DNA of 64,000 bases from Pseudomonas graminis (GCF_900111735.1 NZ_FOHW01000025.1:1-64000); one strand, 5' to 3'; shown: positions 1-8,553, counted from the stretch's first letter. Notes: generated by a model not told the origin, from the letters alone. Numbers and translations are program-made.

Positions 1-358
1 AAGCCGGTCCTACTGACCGCGTGCAAATGTAGGACCGGCTTTAGCCGGGAATGCGTCGGGTGTCACGCCGCAAATTTTATGGTGCACAAACCGGCCTCTT
101 CCCGGCTGAAGCCGGTCCCACAAAACACCGCGTGCAAATGTAGGACTGGCTTTAGCCGGGAAGGCGTCGGGTGTCACGCCGCAAAATAGATGGTGTGCAA
201 TCTGGCCCCTTCCCGGCTGAAGCCGGTCCCACAAAAACACCGCGTGCACATGTAGGACTGGCTTTAGCCGGGAATGCGTCGGGCCTCACGCCGCAAAATT
301 GATGGTGTGCAATCTGGCCCCTTCCCGGCTAAAGCCGGTCCCACAAAAACACCGCGTG
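1..358. repeat. Tandem array of REP pairs (REPIN array)
   Basis: The stretch holds three full copies and one cut copy of a unit of about 108-112 bp. Unit boundaries fall where AAGCCGGTCC recurs at 1, 109, 220 and 332. Each unit has a REP arm (CTTCCCGGCTGAAGCCGGT) and an inverted arm (GGACTGGCTTTAGCCGGGAA), so each can fold into a hairpin. No gene is credible here. The array lies beyond the 3' end of the leftward permease gene and runs off the window edge. Confidence 0.85.
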
Positions 359-397
359 CAGCCGTAAAAAGGGTGAGCACCTGTTGAGCACCTGCCG

Positions 398-1408
398 CTA
401 TACCAACTCCGCCCGGCGCAGTTCGCTCTTCAGGTAGGCGTAATAAATCGGCCCTGCCACCACCCCCGGCAGGCCGAAGGCGGCTTCGAAGATCAGCATC
501 GCCAGCAGCAATTCCCACGACTTGGCGCTGATCTGCCCGCCGACGATCCGTGCGTTTAGGAAATACTCGACTTTGTGGATCACGATCAGATAACCCAACG
601 CCGCCACCGCCACCCAGATCGACAACGACATGCCGACGATGAAGATCAGCGTGTTGGACATCAGGTTGCCGACCACCGGAAGCAAGCCCAGCAGGAAGGT
701 CAGCACGATCAGGGTTTTGGTCAGCGGCAAGTGCACGCCACACAGCGGCAGGATCACCGCCAGAAAAATCGAGGTGAACGCCGTATTCAGCAGCGAGATC
801 TTGATCTGCGCGAAAACAATATTGCGAAAGGCCTGAGTCAGCAGGTGCAAACGCTCGAACAGCGCCGCCGCCAGTGGCTTGCGCTTGGTGACATCGGGGA
901 TGCGCTGCAGGGCGATGATCGCGCCCAGCACCATGCCAATCAGCAAGGTCACGAACATGTGCGCCGCGCCCTTGCCGAGCAGTTGCAGCTCGCCCAGGTG
1001 CTTGGTCAGCCAGGCGCTGAGCGACACCTGAAACTCGGTGGCACTGGCCGGCAGGTAGTTGTCGATGAAAGGCGGCAGCTGACCGCGGGCGCGGTCCACC
1101 AGAATCATGAATTTATCCAGCGACGCGCCGGGGTTTTCCGCCTCGTGCAGCAGGAAACTGATCGCGCCGGCAAACAGCAACGCCAACACCGTCACCACCA
1201 AGGTCCCCAGCAATGCCACCGCCAGCCACCGCGCACGCTCGCCGGCAATCAGCCGTTGCAGCTGCGGGGTGAGCATGTCGACCAGTTCATATACCAGCAA
1301 ACCCGCCAGCAGACTGGGCAGAAGGTTCAGCGGCAGCACCAGCAGCAACCCGCCGAACACGAGAATGCAACTGGCCAGATAGACTTGACGGGGCGTAAAC
1401 GTTGGCAT
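398..1408 (-). CDS. AI-2E family transporter (PerM-like permease)
   Basis: Predicted inner-membrane permease of the AI-2E/PerM (UPF0118) family, 336 aa, the usual length. It has paired hydrophobic segments at the N-terminus (about residues 10-45 and 60-88), a hydrophilic loop (about 90-140), then four to five further membrane segments. Family marks are LPVVGNLMSNTLI near residue 244, a KVEYFLNARIVG motif near 280 and the C-terminal FGLPGVVAGPIYYAYLK block. A GAGGC ribosome site lies just before the ATG. The true substrate is unknown: members have been linked to AI-2 export, Na+/H+ exchange and other solutes, so the family name should not be read as function. Confidence 0.85.
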   Translation of the reverse strand: MPTFTPRQVYLASCILVFGGLLLVLPLNLLPSLLAGLLVYELVDMLTPQLQRLIAGERARWLAVALLGTLVVTVLALLFAGAISFLLHEAENPGASLDKFMILVDRARGQLPPFIDNYLPASATEFQVSLSAWLTKHLGELQLLGKGAAHMFVTLLIGMVLGAIIALQRIPDVTKRKPLAAALFERLHLLTQAFRNIVFAQIKISLLNTAFTSIFLAVILPLCGVHLPLTKTLIVLTFLLGLLPVVGNLMSNTLIFIVGMSLSIWVAVAALGYLIVIHKVEYFLNARIVGGQISAKSWELLLAMLIFEAAFGLPGVVAGPIYYAYLKSELRRAELV

Positions 1409-1596
1409 ACAGCCTCAAAACGAGCGGCGTGAAGGATGGGCAGTCTGCCAGCGTTCTGAGTGGAGAACCAGCGACGCGAAAGCCCTTGAGAGCTCAAGCG
1501 TGAGGAGGCTGCGATTGCAAACCGGTTCATCGGCCGCAATCGCAAAAAAAGCAGGGGTTGGCGCCGCATTTCGACGCCCGCCATTGGCTCGGAAAA

Positions 1597-1887
1597 TTAT
1601 TTCTTTTTAAGACAATCGCTCATGAAGGTCTTGCGGGCATCACCCTTGAGCGCTTGGGTGCTCGCCGTTGCGTTACAGGTCTTCATCTTCTCCTGCTGGG
1701 TCGCGGCAGGCGCAGGCGCGGCCTTCAGGCAGGTGCTCATGAACGCCTTGCGCTCGTCGCCTTTCAAGGACTTGGCAGAGGCATCGGCGTTGCAGGTGGT
1801 CATCTTGTTTTGTTGGGCGGTGGCGGCAAAACCCTGGGCGCTCAACAGCAGGCCCATCACCAGCAGAGGAATACGCAGCATCGTCAT
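1597..1887 (-). CDS. psiF: PsiF repeat family periplasmic protein
   Basis: A 96-aa exported protein. Residues 1-22 form a signal peptide ending in GFA. The mature part has two copies of the PsiF repeat, each of the form CNA-x(5)-LKGD-x-RK-x-FMS-x-CLK (about residues 33-54 and 70-93), with paired cysteines in each. A GGAGA ribosome site precedes the ATG. Founding members are induced by phosphate starvation in E. coli, but the molecular role is unknown. I looked for a Pho box upstream and saw only one TGTCA half-site, so phosphate control is not supported by this sequence. Confidence 0.85.
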   Translation of the reverse strand: MTMLRIPLLVMGLLLSAQGFAATAQQNKMTTCNADASAKSLKGDERKAFMSTCLKAAPAPAATQQEKMKTCNATASTQALKGDARKTFMSDCLKKK

Positions 1888-2039
1888 CGCTTTTCTCCGG
1901 AAGCGCCACGCACCTGCATGGCTTTACGAGCAGTGTAGTCAAAGAATGTTGCTGCATATTTCTGCAAATGCGCAGCGCACGCTGGACGCGCGGACTGACA
2001 GGCCGATAATGGCCGCCTCACTCAGCCGCCGGTCCGGTC

Positions 2040-2924
2040 ATGCAATACCTTTATCCACTGCTCACCGTCATGATCTGGGCGGGCAACAACGTCATCACCA
2101 AGGCAGCCGCCGGGCGTATTTTCCCGGCCGAGATCGGCTTCTATCGCTGGTTGCTGGCGGGCTTCCTGTTCACGCCGTTTCTGCTCGGTCCCGTGCTGCG
2201 TAACCGGGCGCAGATCAAACCCATCATCGGCAAGGTCGTGGTGCTGGGCGTGCTGGGCATGGCGATTTATCAAAGCCTGGCGTACTACGCGGCGAATATC
2301 ACGACAGCCACCAACATGGGCATCATTCTGTCACTGGTGCCAGTGATGACCCTGGGCATGTCGATTGCCAGCCTGGGCACACGGCTGACCGCGGGCGCAC
2401 TGGTCGGCGCAATCGTGTCGTTTGCGGGCGTGTTATGGGTGGTGTCCCAAGGGAGCTGGAGCTTGCTGATTGCCCATGGCATCAACATCGGCGACGTCAT
2501 GATGCTGGTCGCGACACTGGCGTATGCGACCTACAGCACGCTGCTGAAGAAATGGCAGTTGCGCATGCCGCCGTTGCAGCTGCTGTACCTGCAGATTCTG
2601 GTGGCGATCATCGCGCTGTTTCCGTTGTTCGCGATTTCACCGAAAACCGGCCTGAACGCGAGCAACATTCCGTTGGTGCTCTATGCGTGCATCCCGACCT
2701 CGATGCTCGCGCCGTTGCTGTGGATGAAAGCGATCTCCATCTTGGGACCAAGCCGTACCACGTTGTTCTTCAACCTGGTGCCAATCCTGACGGCGCTGGT
2801 CGCTGCGCTCGCACTGGGCGAGCAGCTGGCGTCGTATCACTTCATCGGCGGTGCCCTGACGCTGGGCGGGGTGATCCTGGCAGAACGCTGGACCACACCG
2901 CTGCGCAAGGCCGCAATCCATTAA
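2040..2924 (+). CDS. EamA/DMT family transporter
   Basis: A 294-aa inner-membrane protein with ten hydrophobic segments arranged as two EamA repeats (about residues 5-138 and 150-284). The opening YPLLTVMIWAGNNVITKAAA and the second-repeat SRTTLFFNLVPILTALVAAL are typical of drug/metabolite exporters of the RhaT/YdcZ type. Substrate cannot be told from sequence; relatives export amino acids, purines or toxic metabolites. It is divergent from psiF with about 150 bp between them. No clear ribosome site is seen before the ATG. Confidence 0.85.
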   Translation: MQYLYPLLTVMIWAGNNVITKAAAGRIFPAEIGFYRWLLAGFLFTPFLLGPVLRNRAQIKPIIGKVVVLGVLGMAIYQSLAYYAANITTATNMGIILSLVPVMTLGMSIASLGTRLTAGALVGAIVSFAGVLWVVSQGSWSLLIAHGINIGDVMMLVATLAYATYSTLLKKWQLRMPPLQLLYLQILVAIIALFPLFAISPKTGLNASNIPLVLYACIPTSMLAPLLWMKAISILGPSRTTLFFNLVPILTALVAALALGEQLASYHFIGGALTLGGVILAERWTTPLRKAAIH

Positions 2925-2950
2925 GCCTGTCCTTCGGATGAAACCGGCAA

Positions 2951-3187
2951 TCAGGCTTTGTCGTGCTCCTGCGCAGCGTGAATCGACACGTCGGTAATGC
3001 CTAGAACATGAGGCAGACCGATGGTGTCCTCGCCGGTATCGAAGGGGTCATCTTCAACGGCCACGTTGTGCTTGAGCGCCAGCTCGTGCACGACCTCGAT
3101 GATGGGCACGTCGAGGTTTTCAATCAGATCGACATGGTGCTCACCGGCCAGCGTGTACTCGATTTCATAAAGCTCTTTATCGCTCAT
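2951..3187 (-). CDS. Small acidic conserved hypothetical protein
   Basis: A 78-aa soluble, strongly acidic protein without a signal peptide, cysteine or recognised domain. An AGGAAGAG ribosome site stands before the ATG, which supports a real gene. It ends about 26 bp from the stop of the convergent transporter and starts about 60 bp beyond the end of the lipase, so the two leftward genes may be cotranscribed. I do not recognise the family and assign no function. Confidence 0.6.
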   Translation of the reverse strand: MSDKELYEIEYTLAGEHHVDLIENLDVPIIEVVHELALKHNVAVEDDPFDTGEDTIGLPHVLGITDVSIHAAQEHDKA

Positions 3188-3245
3188 CGCATCTCTTCCT
3201 ACGCGACCTCACGGGTCGACTGATCACGAACTACGGCCAAATAAG

Positions 3246-4136
3246 TCAAAGACCGGCGGCTTTGAGACGCGCGGCATGTTCAAGGAACAACCCCACGGGA
3301 TCGGCTCCCTTGCCCACCAGCCCGAAGTGCTGGTTGACGATGTCGAAATGGTCGAGCGGGTAGTCATCACCGATGACTTTACCCAGGTGAGAACTGCACC
3401 TCCCGACCATGCCATCAGATTGACCTCGCTCTTTCGTGAACGTGCGAGCAAATATTCGGCAGGAGAGATTTGACGTATCGAAGACGTTCTTGCCACGTTC
3501 TGTGCGCCCCGCTTGCAACGTCCCGGACCACGAGTAATAGCGCACGCCGTTGACCTCCTCGTCGCCCTGCCCGCCCCAGTGTTCAGGCAATCCCTGGGGG
3601 AACAGCCGGTTGAAGCGCGCCACTCCGCGCGTGGTCAGCGAATGGTGCGCAGCGTCGACATCCACGGGCAGACGCGTGCCGCGATAACCGGTGTCGAGCA
3701 GGCTGGTGATGAGCGTGGTGAGGCGGATTGCAGCGTTGACCACACGTCCTTTCACGGTGCGGGGCGGGTAATGCGCTTCAAAGTAATCGGCCAGTTCCGA
3801 GCCATGATTGGGCCCTGCGACCGAGGTGACCGAGGCGACCAGGTCAGGGCGAACACCCGCGACATATCGAATGGTCAGCGCACCCTGACTGTGACCGATC
3901 AGGTTGACCTTGGCCGCGCCGGTTTCCAGGAGAATTTCCTGCACGCGGGCCAGCAGTTGTTCCCCGCGAATCTCGGTGGAATTGACTGCCGAAACCATCA
4001 CCGGAATGACATGCGCGCCGCCCCGACGCAGCGCCGGCACGATACCGAACCAATACGGATAGACCACCAGCTTTACGAACCCCATCAACCCCGGTACCAG
4101 AACGATGGGATAACGCGTGGCCTGTTCTTGCGGCAT
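3246..4136 (-). CDS. Triacylglycerol lipase, family I.1-like, without signal peptide
   Basis: Alpha/beta-hydrolase of 296 aa resembling Pseudomonas/Burkholderia family I lipases. The chain opens with YPIVLVPGLMG (residues 9-19, oxyanion region). The nucleophile elbow is GHSQG with Ser83. Asp241 (SDGMV) and His263 (LDHFD) complete the triad; their spacing of 22 residues equals Asp229-His251 of P. aeruginosa LipA as I recall it, and Cys247 sits six after Asp241 as Cys235 does there. Unlike secreted LipA there is no N-terminal signal peptide and no foldase gene nearby. It resembles the shorter P. fragi type. Substrate preference is not known. Confidence 0.85.
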   Translation of the reverse strand: MPQEQATRYPIVLVPGLMGFVKLVVYPYWFGIVPALRRGGAHVIPVMVSAVNSTEIRGEQLLARVQEILLETGAAKVNLIGHSQGALTIRYVAGVRPDLVASVTSVAGPNHGSELADYFEAHYPPRTVKGRVVNAAIRLTTLITSLLDTGYRGTRLPVDVDAAHHSLTTRGVARFNRLFPQGLPEHWGGQGDEEVNGVRYYSWSGTLQAGRTERGKNVFDTSNLSCRIFARTFTKERGQSDGMVGRCSSHLGKVIGDDYPLDHFDIVNQHFGLVGKGADPVGLFLEHAARLKAAGL

Positions 4137-4263
4137 GAAGGGACGTTCCTGAGTGAGCGTTTTGATCAGAGCAATCGGGTCAAGTCAGCTATGTGAAAGT
4201 AGTCGGGAAACATTCATGAAACATGACAGAACCCGGTAATGCCCCATCGCCATCAATTTGATC

Positions 4264-4291
4264 GAACTCTTTCGCCTCTTCAACGCTCCTA
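4264..4291 (+). promoter_or_regulatory. AlgU (sigma22)-type promoter of osmE
   Basis: GAACTC, 17 bases, then TCCTA, ending 43 bases before the osmE start codon. The AlgU consensus is GAACTT-N16/17-TCtgA, so the -35 box differs at one base. osmE belongs to the AlgU regulon in P. aeruginosa, which fits. Inferred from sequence only. Confidence 0.6.
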
Positions 4292-4334
4292 ACAGCAACG
4301 GGCCAACAATGGCCTTTTTCGCGGAGCGATTCGA

Positions 4335-4673
4335 ATGTTCAAGCAATCCCTGGCAGTAGTGATTTCCATGGCCGCATTGGCTGGTTGCGCATCGACCACC
4401 CTGCCGAACCCGGTTGATTACGCGACCTATCGCAATGAGCCGCTGGTCAAGCAGGTTGAGGAAGGCATGACCAAAGAACAGGTCCTGACCATTGGTGGCA
4501 CGCCATCGACCTCCATGCAGCGTCGCGCCCATCCAGGTACCTGCAACAACTACGTGCTGAACCGCGAAGGCCATCAGCAGGCGTACTACGTCACCTTCGA
4601 CAACAATGGCCGCGTCAACAGCAAGGGCTTCATGACCTGCGAACAGCGTGACGCCAACGAACGCGCCATGTGA
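4335..4673 (+). CDS. osmE: Osmotically inducible lipoprotein OsmE
   Basis: A 112-aa lipoprotein. The signal peptide ends in the lipobox LAGC, with Cys18 as the lipidated residue. The mature part matches the SmpA/OmlA (BamE-like) fold, with the helix VEEGMTKEQVLTIGGTPS followed by beta strands and two cysteines (CNN and TCE) that may pair. Known homologues are envelope lipoproteins induced by osmotic and envelope stress. It is preceded by an AlgU-like promoter and followed at once by an intrinsic terminator, so it is probably a single-gene unit. It is divergent from the lipase gene. Confidence 0.9.
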   Translation: MFKQSLAVVISMAALAGCASTTLPNPVDYATYRNEPLVKQVEEGMTKEQVLTIGGTPSTSMQRRAHPGTCNNYVLNREGHQQAYYVTFDNNGRVNSKGFMTCEQRDANERAM

Positions 4674-4678
4674 TCTGA

Positions 4679-4702
4679 GGCCCTTCGTATGAAAGGGCTT
4701 TG
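4679..4702 (+). terminator. Intrinsic terminator after osmE
   Basis: GCCCTTCGTATGAAAGGGC forms a 7-bp stem followed by TTT, six bases after the osmE stop codon. Confidence 0.7.
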
Positions 4703-5003
4703 ATTGGATGAGCCTGCTCGCGATCACGAGCGCCGTGGCATCGCAAAGATGCCCGGCACTGCTGTCATCGCGGGCGATTCCTGCGCAAACATGCGCACCC
4801 CGTCCTGACCCCGCCTTGGTTCTACCCCCCGCGACGTTACCCCGCGACAATCTGACCCGCGTCAAAAAGTCTGTGAACAAAAATCAAACTTTTGCCAGCG
4901 CCCACCACTCACACATTAAGACCCCGATCCTGCCGGGCGCCTGCGTAAGCACGGCGCAACAGAGCGCGACGGAAAAAAACCGGAACAGCCCTGGAGAAAT
5001 CTG
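4703..5003. other. Intergenic region upstream of the ferritin-like gene
   Basis: About 300 bp with no credible gene. The one long frame through it has poor coding character and no ribosome site. It must hold the promoter of the ferritin-like gene, but I see no convincing -35/-10 pair or Fur box. The sequence just before 5004 (GGAGAAATCTG) is the ribosome site of that gene. Confidence 0.5.
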
Positions 5004-5537
5004 ATGATCAATCTGCACCCAATGACCGACGTCGCCACCCTGCGAGAGCGCGCACGCAAAAACGTCGAAGACGGCGCCGTCACTGAAGGCTACAACGGTG
5101 ATCGTGATGAGGTCCTGCGTTTGCTGAACTCGTCGCTGGCCACTGAACTGGTCTGCACCCTGCGTTACAAGCGCCATTACTTCATGGCCAAGGGCATCAA
5201 ATCCCACGCGGCGGCTGACGAGTTTCTGGAACACGCCAATCAAGAACTTGAACACGCTGACAAGCTGGCCGAGCGCATCGTGCAGTTGGGCGGCGAGCCG
5301 GAATTCAACCCGGACCTGCTGAGCAAGAATTCCCACGCGCAGTACGTGGCCGGCAACACGCTGAAAGAGATGATCACTGAAGACCTGGTAGCCGAGCGCA
5401 TCGCGATCGACAGCTACCGTGAAATCATTCAGTACATCGGTGATCAGGACCCGACCACCCGCCGTATCTTCGAAGAGATTCTGGCGCAAGAAGAAGAGCA
5501 CGCCGACGACATGGCCGACCTGCTCGACGGCCTCTGA
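5004..5537 (+). CDS. Ferritin-like / bacterioferritin-family (Dps-like) protein
   Basis: A 177-aa four-helix-bundle iron protein. Likely di-iron ligands are visible: Glu48 in helix 1, the ExxH motif Glu81-His84 (QELEH), Glu131 in helix 3 and a second ExxH Glu163-His166 (EEEH). It carries a 30-residue N-terminal extension and lacks the haem-binding Met of classical Bfr at the usual place. It resembles the Pseudomonas proteins listed as probable bacterioferritin that sit near osmE. Expected role: oxidising and storing Fe2+, protecting DNA against peroxide. GGAGA ribosome site; a strong terminator follows. Confidence 0.85.
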   Translation: MINLHPMTDVATLRERARKNVEDGAVTEGYNGDRDEVLRLLNSSLATELVCTLRYKRHYFMAKGIKSHAAADEFLEHANQELEHADKLAERIVQLGGEPEFNPDLLSKNSHAQYVAGNTLKEMITEDLVAERIAIDSYREIIQYIGDQDPTTRRIFEEILAQEEEHADDMADLLDGL

Positions 5538-5554
5538 TACGCCGCACGCAACGC

Positions 5555-5585
5555 AAAAAGCCAGGGCATATGCCCTGGCTTTTTT
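5555..5585 (+). terminator. Intrinsic terminator after ferritin-like gene
   Basis: AGCCAGGGCATATGCCCTGGCT is a perfect 10-bp stem with a T-run after it and an A-run before it, so it can act in both directions. It lies 18 bp after the stop codon. Confidence 0.9.
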
Positions 5586-5636
5586 GTGGGTGCGGGATTG
5601 AAGACCCCGCAGGATTATGTGCTGTACGCGGTCAAC

Positions 5637-5744
5637 TGTAGGAGTGACCGGGGGTGGCGCTCCACCTTGCTCGCGAAAGCGGTGCTCCAGGCGCCGAGAT
5701 ATGTCGGCTGTACTGGCCTCTTCGCGAGCAAGCTCACTCCTACA
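5637..5744. repeat. REP pair (TGTAGGAGTGA...TCACTCCTACA type)
   Basis: Two inverted REP arms, TGTAGGAGTGA..CTTGCTCGCGAA and TTCGCGAGCAAGCTCACTCC, flank a short core between the convergent ferritin and AsmA genes. The left arm is interrupted by about 18 extra bases. Confidence 0.75.
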
Positions 5745-5779
5745 CGAGCGGACTAGGGCGCAGAATCATTGCGCCGAAC

Positions 5780-7849
5780 TCACTTCACCGTTTTCGGCGC
5801 CTTGCCTGAACGCATCTGCTCCAGCAACCCGGTGCATTGGTTAGGCGCGTCGCCACTGCTCGGTGCCACCAGCGCCAGCAACCCTGCCGCCGGCCCGACT
5901 GCCGCGCCCAACAGCACCATGCCTGCGCCGCGCAGCAGCAACGGACCTGATTCAACCCCCGCGTTGGGCTTGCTGAACGGCCCGCGCACATATAGCGGCG
6001 AACGCAAGGAGAAAACCCGGAAGCCTTTCGATTCCGGCGTCACCTTCATGTCCAGTTGCTCGGTCTTCATGTTCGCCGTGCCTTCGACGTAAATGATCGC
6101 GTTTTCGGTGTCGAACAAAAACACCTTGGTGCTCGCCAGGCCGTCCTTGAAGCCTACGTCAGTGGCCGCACAGTTGATCTTCACGTCCTTGTCGCCGAAC
6201 AGCTTGCCGACCACGTAATTACCGACGTTCAGCCCGGCAATCTCCATCAGGCCTCGGCTGACAGCGCCGTCGTTGATCAGCATCTTCAGATCGCCGTTGG
6301 ACGTGCCCAGCAACGCTGCCACGGAGTTGCCACGGCCACTGAGGTCGGCATCACCGTTGAGCTCACCAAAGCTGGTTTTCATCGGCTCGAAAGTCGGGAA
6401 CAACTGCTTAAGCTTGAAGCCCCGGGCCGAAAGCTTCGCACGCCCTTCCAGCGGCTGGGTGTGGCCGTTGAGCTTGATGTCGGCGTCGAGCTTGCCGCCC
6501 GCCACACCAAATCGCAGCGGTTCCAGACTCAGCACGCCATCGTTGAGTACTACGTGGGTGTACAGGTCAGTAAACGGCAGGTCGGCGCTCTGCACGATGC
6601 GCTTGCCGGTGAACTCCACGTCGGCGTCCATGGCAGCCCAGCGATCGGTCTTGAATTCCTCGACCGGCAGCACTTTGCCTGTCGGCTGTTTGCTCTCGCC
6701 GCCCCGGGTTTTCTGCTCGGCATTGGAGTCGGCACCGATCAGCGGCTTGAGGTCCGCCATCAGCAATTGATTGGACACCAACGCGCCGGTCAGCTTGGGG
6801 CGAGGTTCACTGGCGACAAAGCCCAGGTCGCCATGAATATCGCTGTCGCCGATCTTGCCGTTGAAGGACTTGTACTGGAAGGACGCACCCGCCGGGTCGT
6901 GCAGTTTGGCGATCAGGCGGCCATCGGTGGAGTACGGCGGGGAATCCGGCAGGGTCACGCCAGTCAGGGGATACAGGTTGCTGAGGCTGTCGCCGGAGAG
7001 TTTCAGGCGCAGGTCCAGCTCACCCAAGTTCTGCGGATCGGTCACGGTCCCCGCAATGGCGACACGCAAGGCGCCCGCGCTAACGTCGGCCTGCACCGGG
7101 AATGGCTGCGTGGCGTCTTTCAATGCCAGCAGTCCACCGACTTTGCCGCTGCCGTTTAGCTTCTGGCCGTGGTACTGGCCTTTTGCGGTAAAGCCGAAGG
7201 CATAGTCCTGTGCCGAAGCGCCCTTGTCCTGGACCTTCTTCGCCTCGCTGCTGCCGACGATGTCGCTGTAGGGAATGGGCTTGCCGAGCATATCGATAAC
7301 GACATCGACCGCCGTGTTGATCTTCTGGTCGTTGTAGCTCACGAAGCCTTTATCGAAGCCGATCGAGCCAATGTCGACCACCCAGCTCGACGGTTTGGCG
7401 TTCGGGTCGCTCTTGGGCAGATCAAACACCCAGTTGGCGCGGCCATCGGCCAGACGCTCGATTTTCGCGTTGGGCTCGGTCAGGTTGATACGCGGAATGA
7501 CCACGCGTTGCGCCAGCAATGGCAAGGGAGACAAGCGCAGGTCGACGCGCTTGAGCGTGACCATCTGCGGCGTCTTCGACCATTCCGGGTTGCCCAGTGA
7601 AATGTCTTCCGCCGACATGTGCGGCCATGGCACCCAGGCGCGCCATCCGCCTTCGTCGGGCTCACGGTGCCAGCTCACCGCCAGATTGCCGTTGATGGCA
7701 AAGGGGCGATGCAGTTCTGCAGACACTTTCTCATTGATGGTCGGCTTGAGCCGGTTCCAGTCGAACGTCGCGATCACAATGATCAGAATCACCAGCAACA
7801 GCAGCAGGATTGCAGCTGTCCAGGCAAAGATTTTACGGCCTCGCATCAT
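5780..7849 (-). CDS. AsmA family envelope protein
   Basis: A 689-aa protein anchored by one N-terminal membrane segment (about residues 7-27, AWTAAILLLLLVILIIVIA) directly followed by DWNRLKPTINEKVSAEL, the AsmA opening. The rest is a long beta-rich periplasmic region ending in the conserved LFDTENAIIYVEGTANMKTE block and RSPLYVRGPFSKP. I place the start at the first of two ATGs preceded by GGGGAGAC; the frame is open another 71 codons upstream but that part has no AsmA character. Family members are thought to help move phospholipid to the outer membrane. A single-gene unit as far as can be seen. Confidence 0.85.
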   Translation of the reverse strand: MMRGRKIFAWTAAILLLLLVILIIVIATFDWNRLKPTINEKVSAELHRPFAINGNLAVSWHREPDEGGWRAWVPWPHMSAEDISLGNPEWSKTPQMVTLKRVDLRLSPLPLLAQRVVIPRINLTEPNAKIERLADGRANWVFDLPKSDPNAKPSSWVVDIGSIGFDKGFVSYNDQKINTAVDVVIDMLGKPIPYSDIVGSSEAKKVQDKGASAQDYAFGFTAKGQYHGQKLNGSGKVGGLLALKDATQPFPVQADVSAGALRVAIAGTVTDPQNLGELDLRLKLSGDSLSNLYPLTGVTLPDSPPYSTDGRLIAKLHDPAGASFQYKSFNGKIGDSDIHGDLGFVASEPRPKLTGALVSNQLLMADLKPLIGADSNAEQKTRGGESKQPTGKVLPVEEFKTDRWAAMDADVEFTGKRIVQSADLPFTDLYTHVVLNDGVLSLEPLRFGVAGGKLDADIKLNGHTQPLEGRAKLSARGFKLKQLFPTFEPMKTSFGELNGDADLSGRGNSVAALLGTSNGDLKMLINDGAVSRGLMEIAGLNVGNYVVGKLFGDKDVKINCAATDVGFKDGLASTKVFLFDTENAIIYVEGTANMKTEQLDMKVTPESKGFRVFSLRSPLYVRGPFSKPNAGVESGPLLLRGAGMVLLGAAVGPAAGLLALVAPSSGDAPNQCTGLLEQMRSGKAPKTVK

Positions 7850-8165
7850 TGCGTTGTCTCCCCAAAAACCGACGCGCCATCCAGGGCGCGTGTCGTACGT
7901 CGTAACGGTTCGACTGAGAAAACCCGCGTCGGTTTGATGAAATCTGTATTCATGGTCAGAAAAGTTCCGCAGCCCGCCAATACCGTACGTCCAGAAGGGT
8001 TTGAGGATTGGCCTTAAACACGCTGAAACGCCCGCCGGGCAAGGTGCGCGAAGCCGCATCATTTCTGTCGATGGTCACCATCAGCCCGCTGAACTTCTTT
8101 ATCGAACGGGCAGCGGTAAAATCGCCAGCACGTTCACACACCCCTTTACACCCGAGCATCCTTCC

Positions 8166-8387
8166 ATGAAACGCCAATTGATTGCCCTGACCCTTTCCCT
8201 CCTTGCCTCGAGCGCATTCGCGATGCCTGCCAGCGAACAAGCGATCCTCGGCGAAGCGAAGGCGACGCAGCATTCCGGTTTGCCGACCATTGCGCAAGAC
8301 GGCCCGAATCGATTGATCAATCAATACCAGCGAGTGGCCGACAACGGCCCTGATCGGCTGATTCAGCAGTATCAACGCGTTTCCTGA
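8166..8387 (+). CDS. Small secreted protein with a duplicated RLIxQYQRV motif
   Basis: A 73-aa protein with a clear signal peptide (MKRQLIALTLSLLASSAFA, cut after residue 19). The mature part is only about 54 aa and ends in two copies of a short motif, GPNRLINQYQRVA and GPDRLIQQYQRVS, separated by DN. I know of no characterised homologue; I see no cysteine or metal motif. The start at the MKR codon is chosen because the signal peptide begins there. It is followed by a REP pair and a terminator. Confidence 0.6.
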   Translation: MKRQLIALTLSLLASSAFAMPASEQAILGEAKATQHSGLPTIAQDGPNRLINQYQRVADNGPDRLIQQYQRVS

Positions 8388-8410
8388 GCGATACTCGCTG
8401 CAGGTAACGC

Positions 8411-8476
8411 CTTCCCGGCTAAAGCCGGTCCTACGGAAGACACGCGCACCCCGTAGGACCGGCTTCAGCCGGGAAG
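8411..8476. repeat. REP pair, same family as the array at 1-358
   Basis: CTTCCCGGCTAAAGCCGGT and its inverted mate (GACCGGCTTCAGCCGGGAAG) around a short core, 24 bp after the small secreted protein gene. Confidence 0.8.
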
Positions 8477-8524
8477 AGGCCGGTCAGATCACCCAAAAAT
8501 CGGCACGACAAAAAACATGAGAAC

Positions 8525-8553
8525 AGCCCGGCCTTGATCGCCGGGCTTTTTAT
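8525..8553 (+). terminator. Intrinsic terminator
   Basis: AGCCCGGCCTTGATCGCCGGGCT followed by TTTTATT. It is placed to end rightward transcription from the small secreted protein gene before the desT promoter region. Confidence 0.7.

Noticed and set aside
10..249. Open frame in the REPIN array
   Set aside because: Repetitive translation caused by the tandem units; no ribosome site and no domain.
575..1432. Long plus-strand frame opposite the AI-2E permease
   Set aside because: Antisense shadow rich in Gln, Arg and His, typical of the reverse of a GC-rich membrane gene.
1888..2039. Pho box upstream of psiF
   Set aside because: Only one TGTCA half-site was found; no repeated 7-mer.
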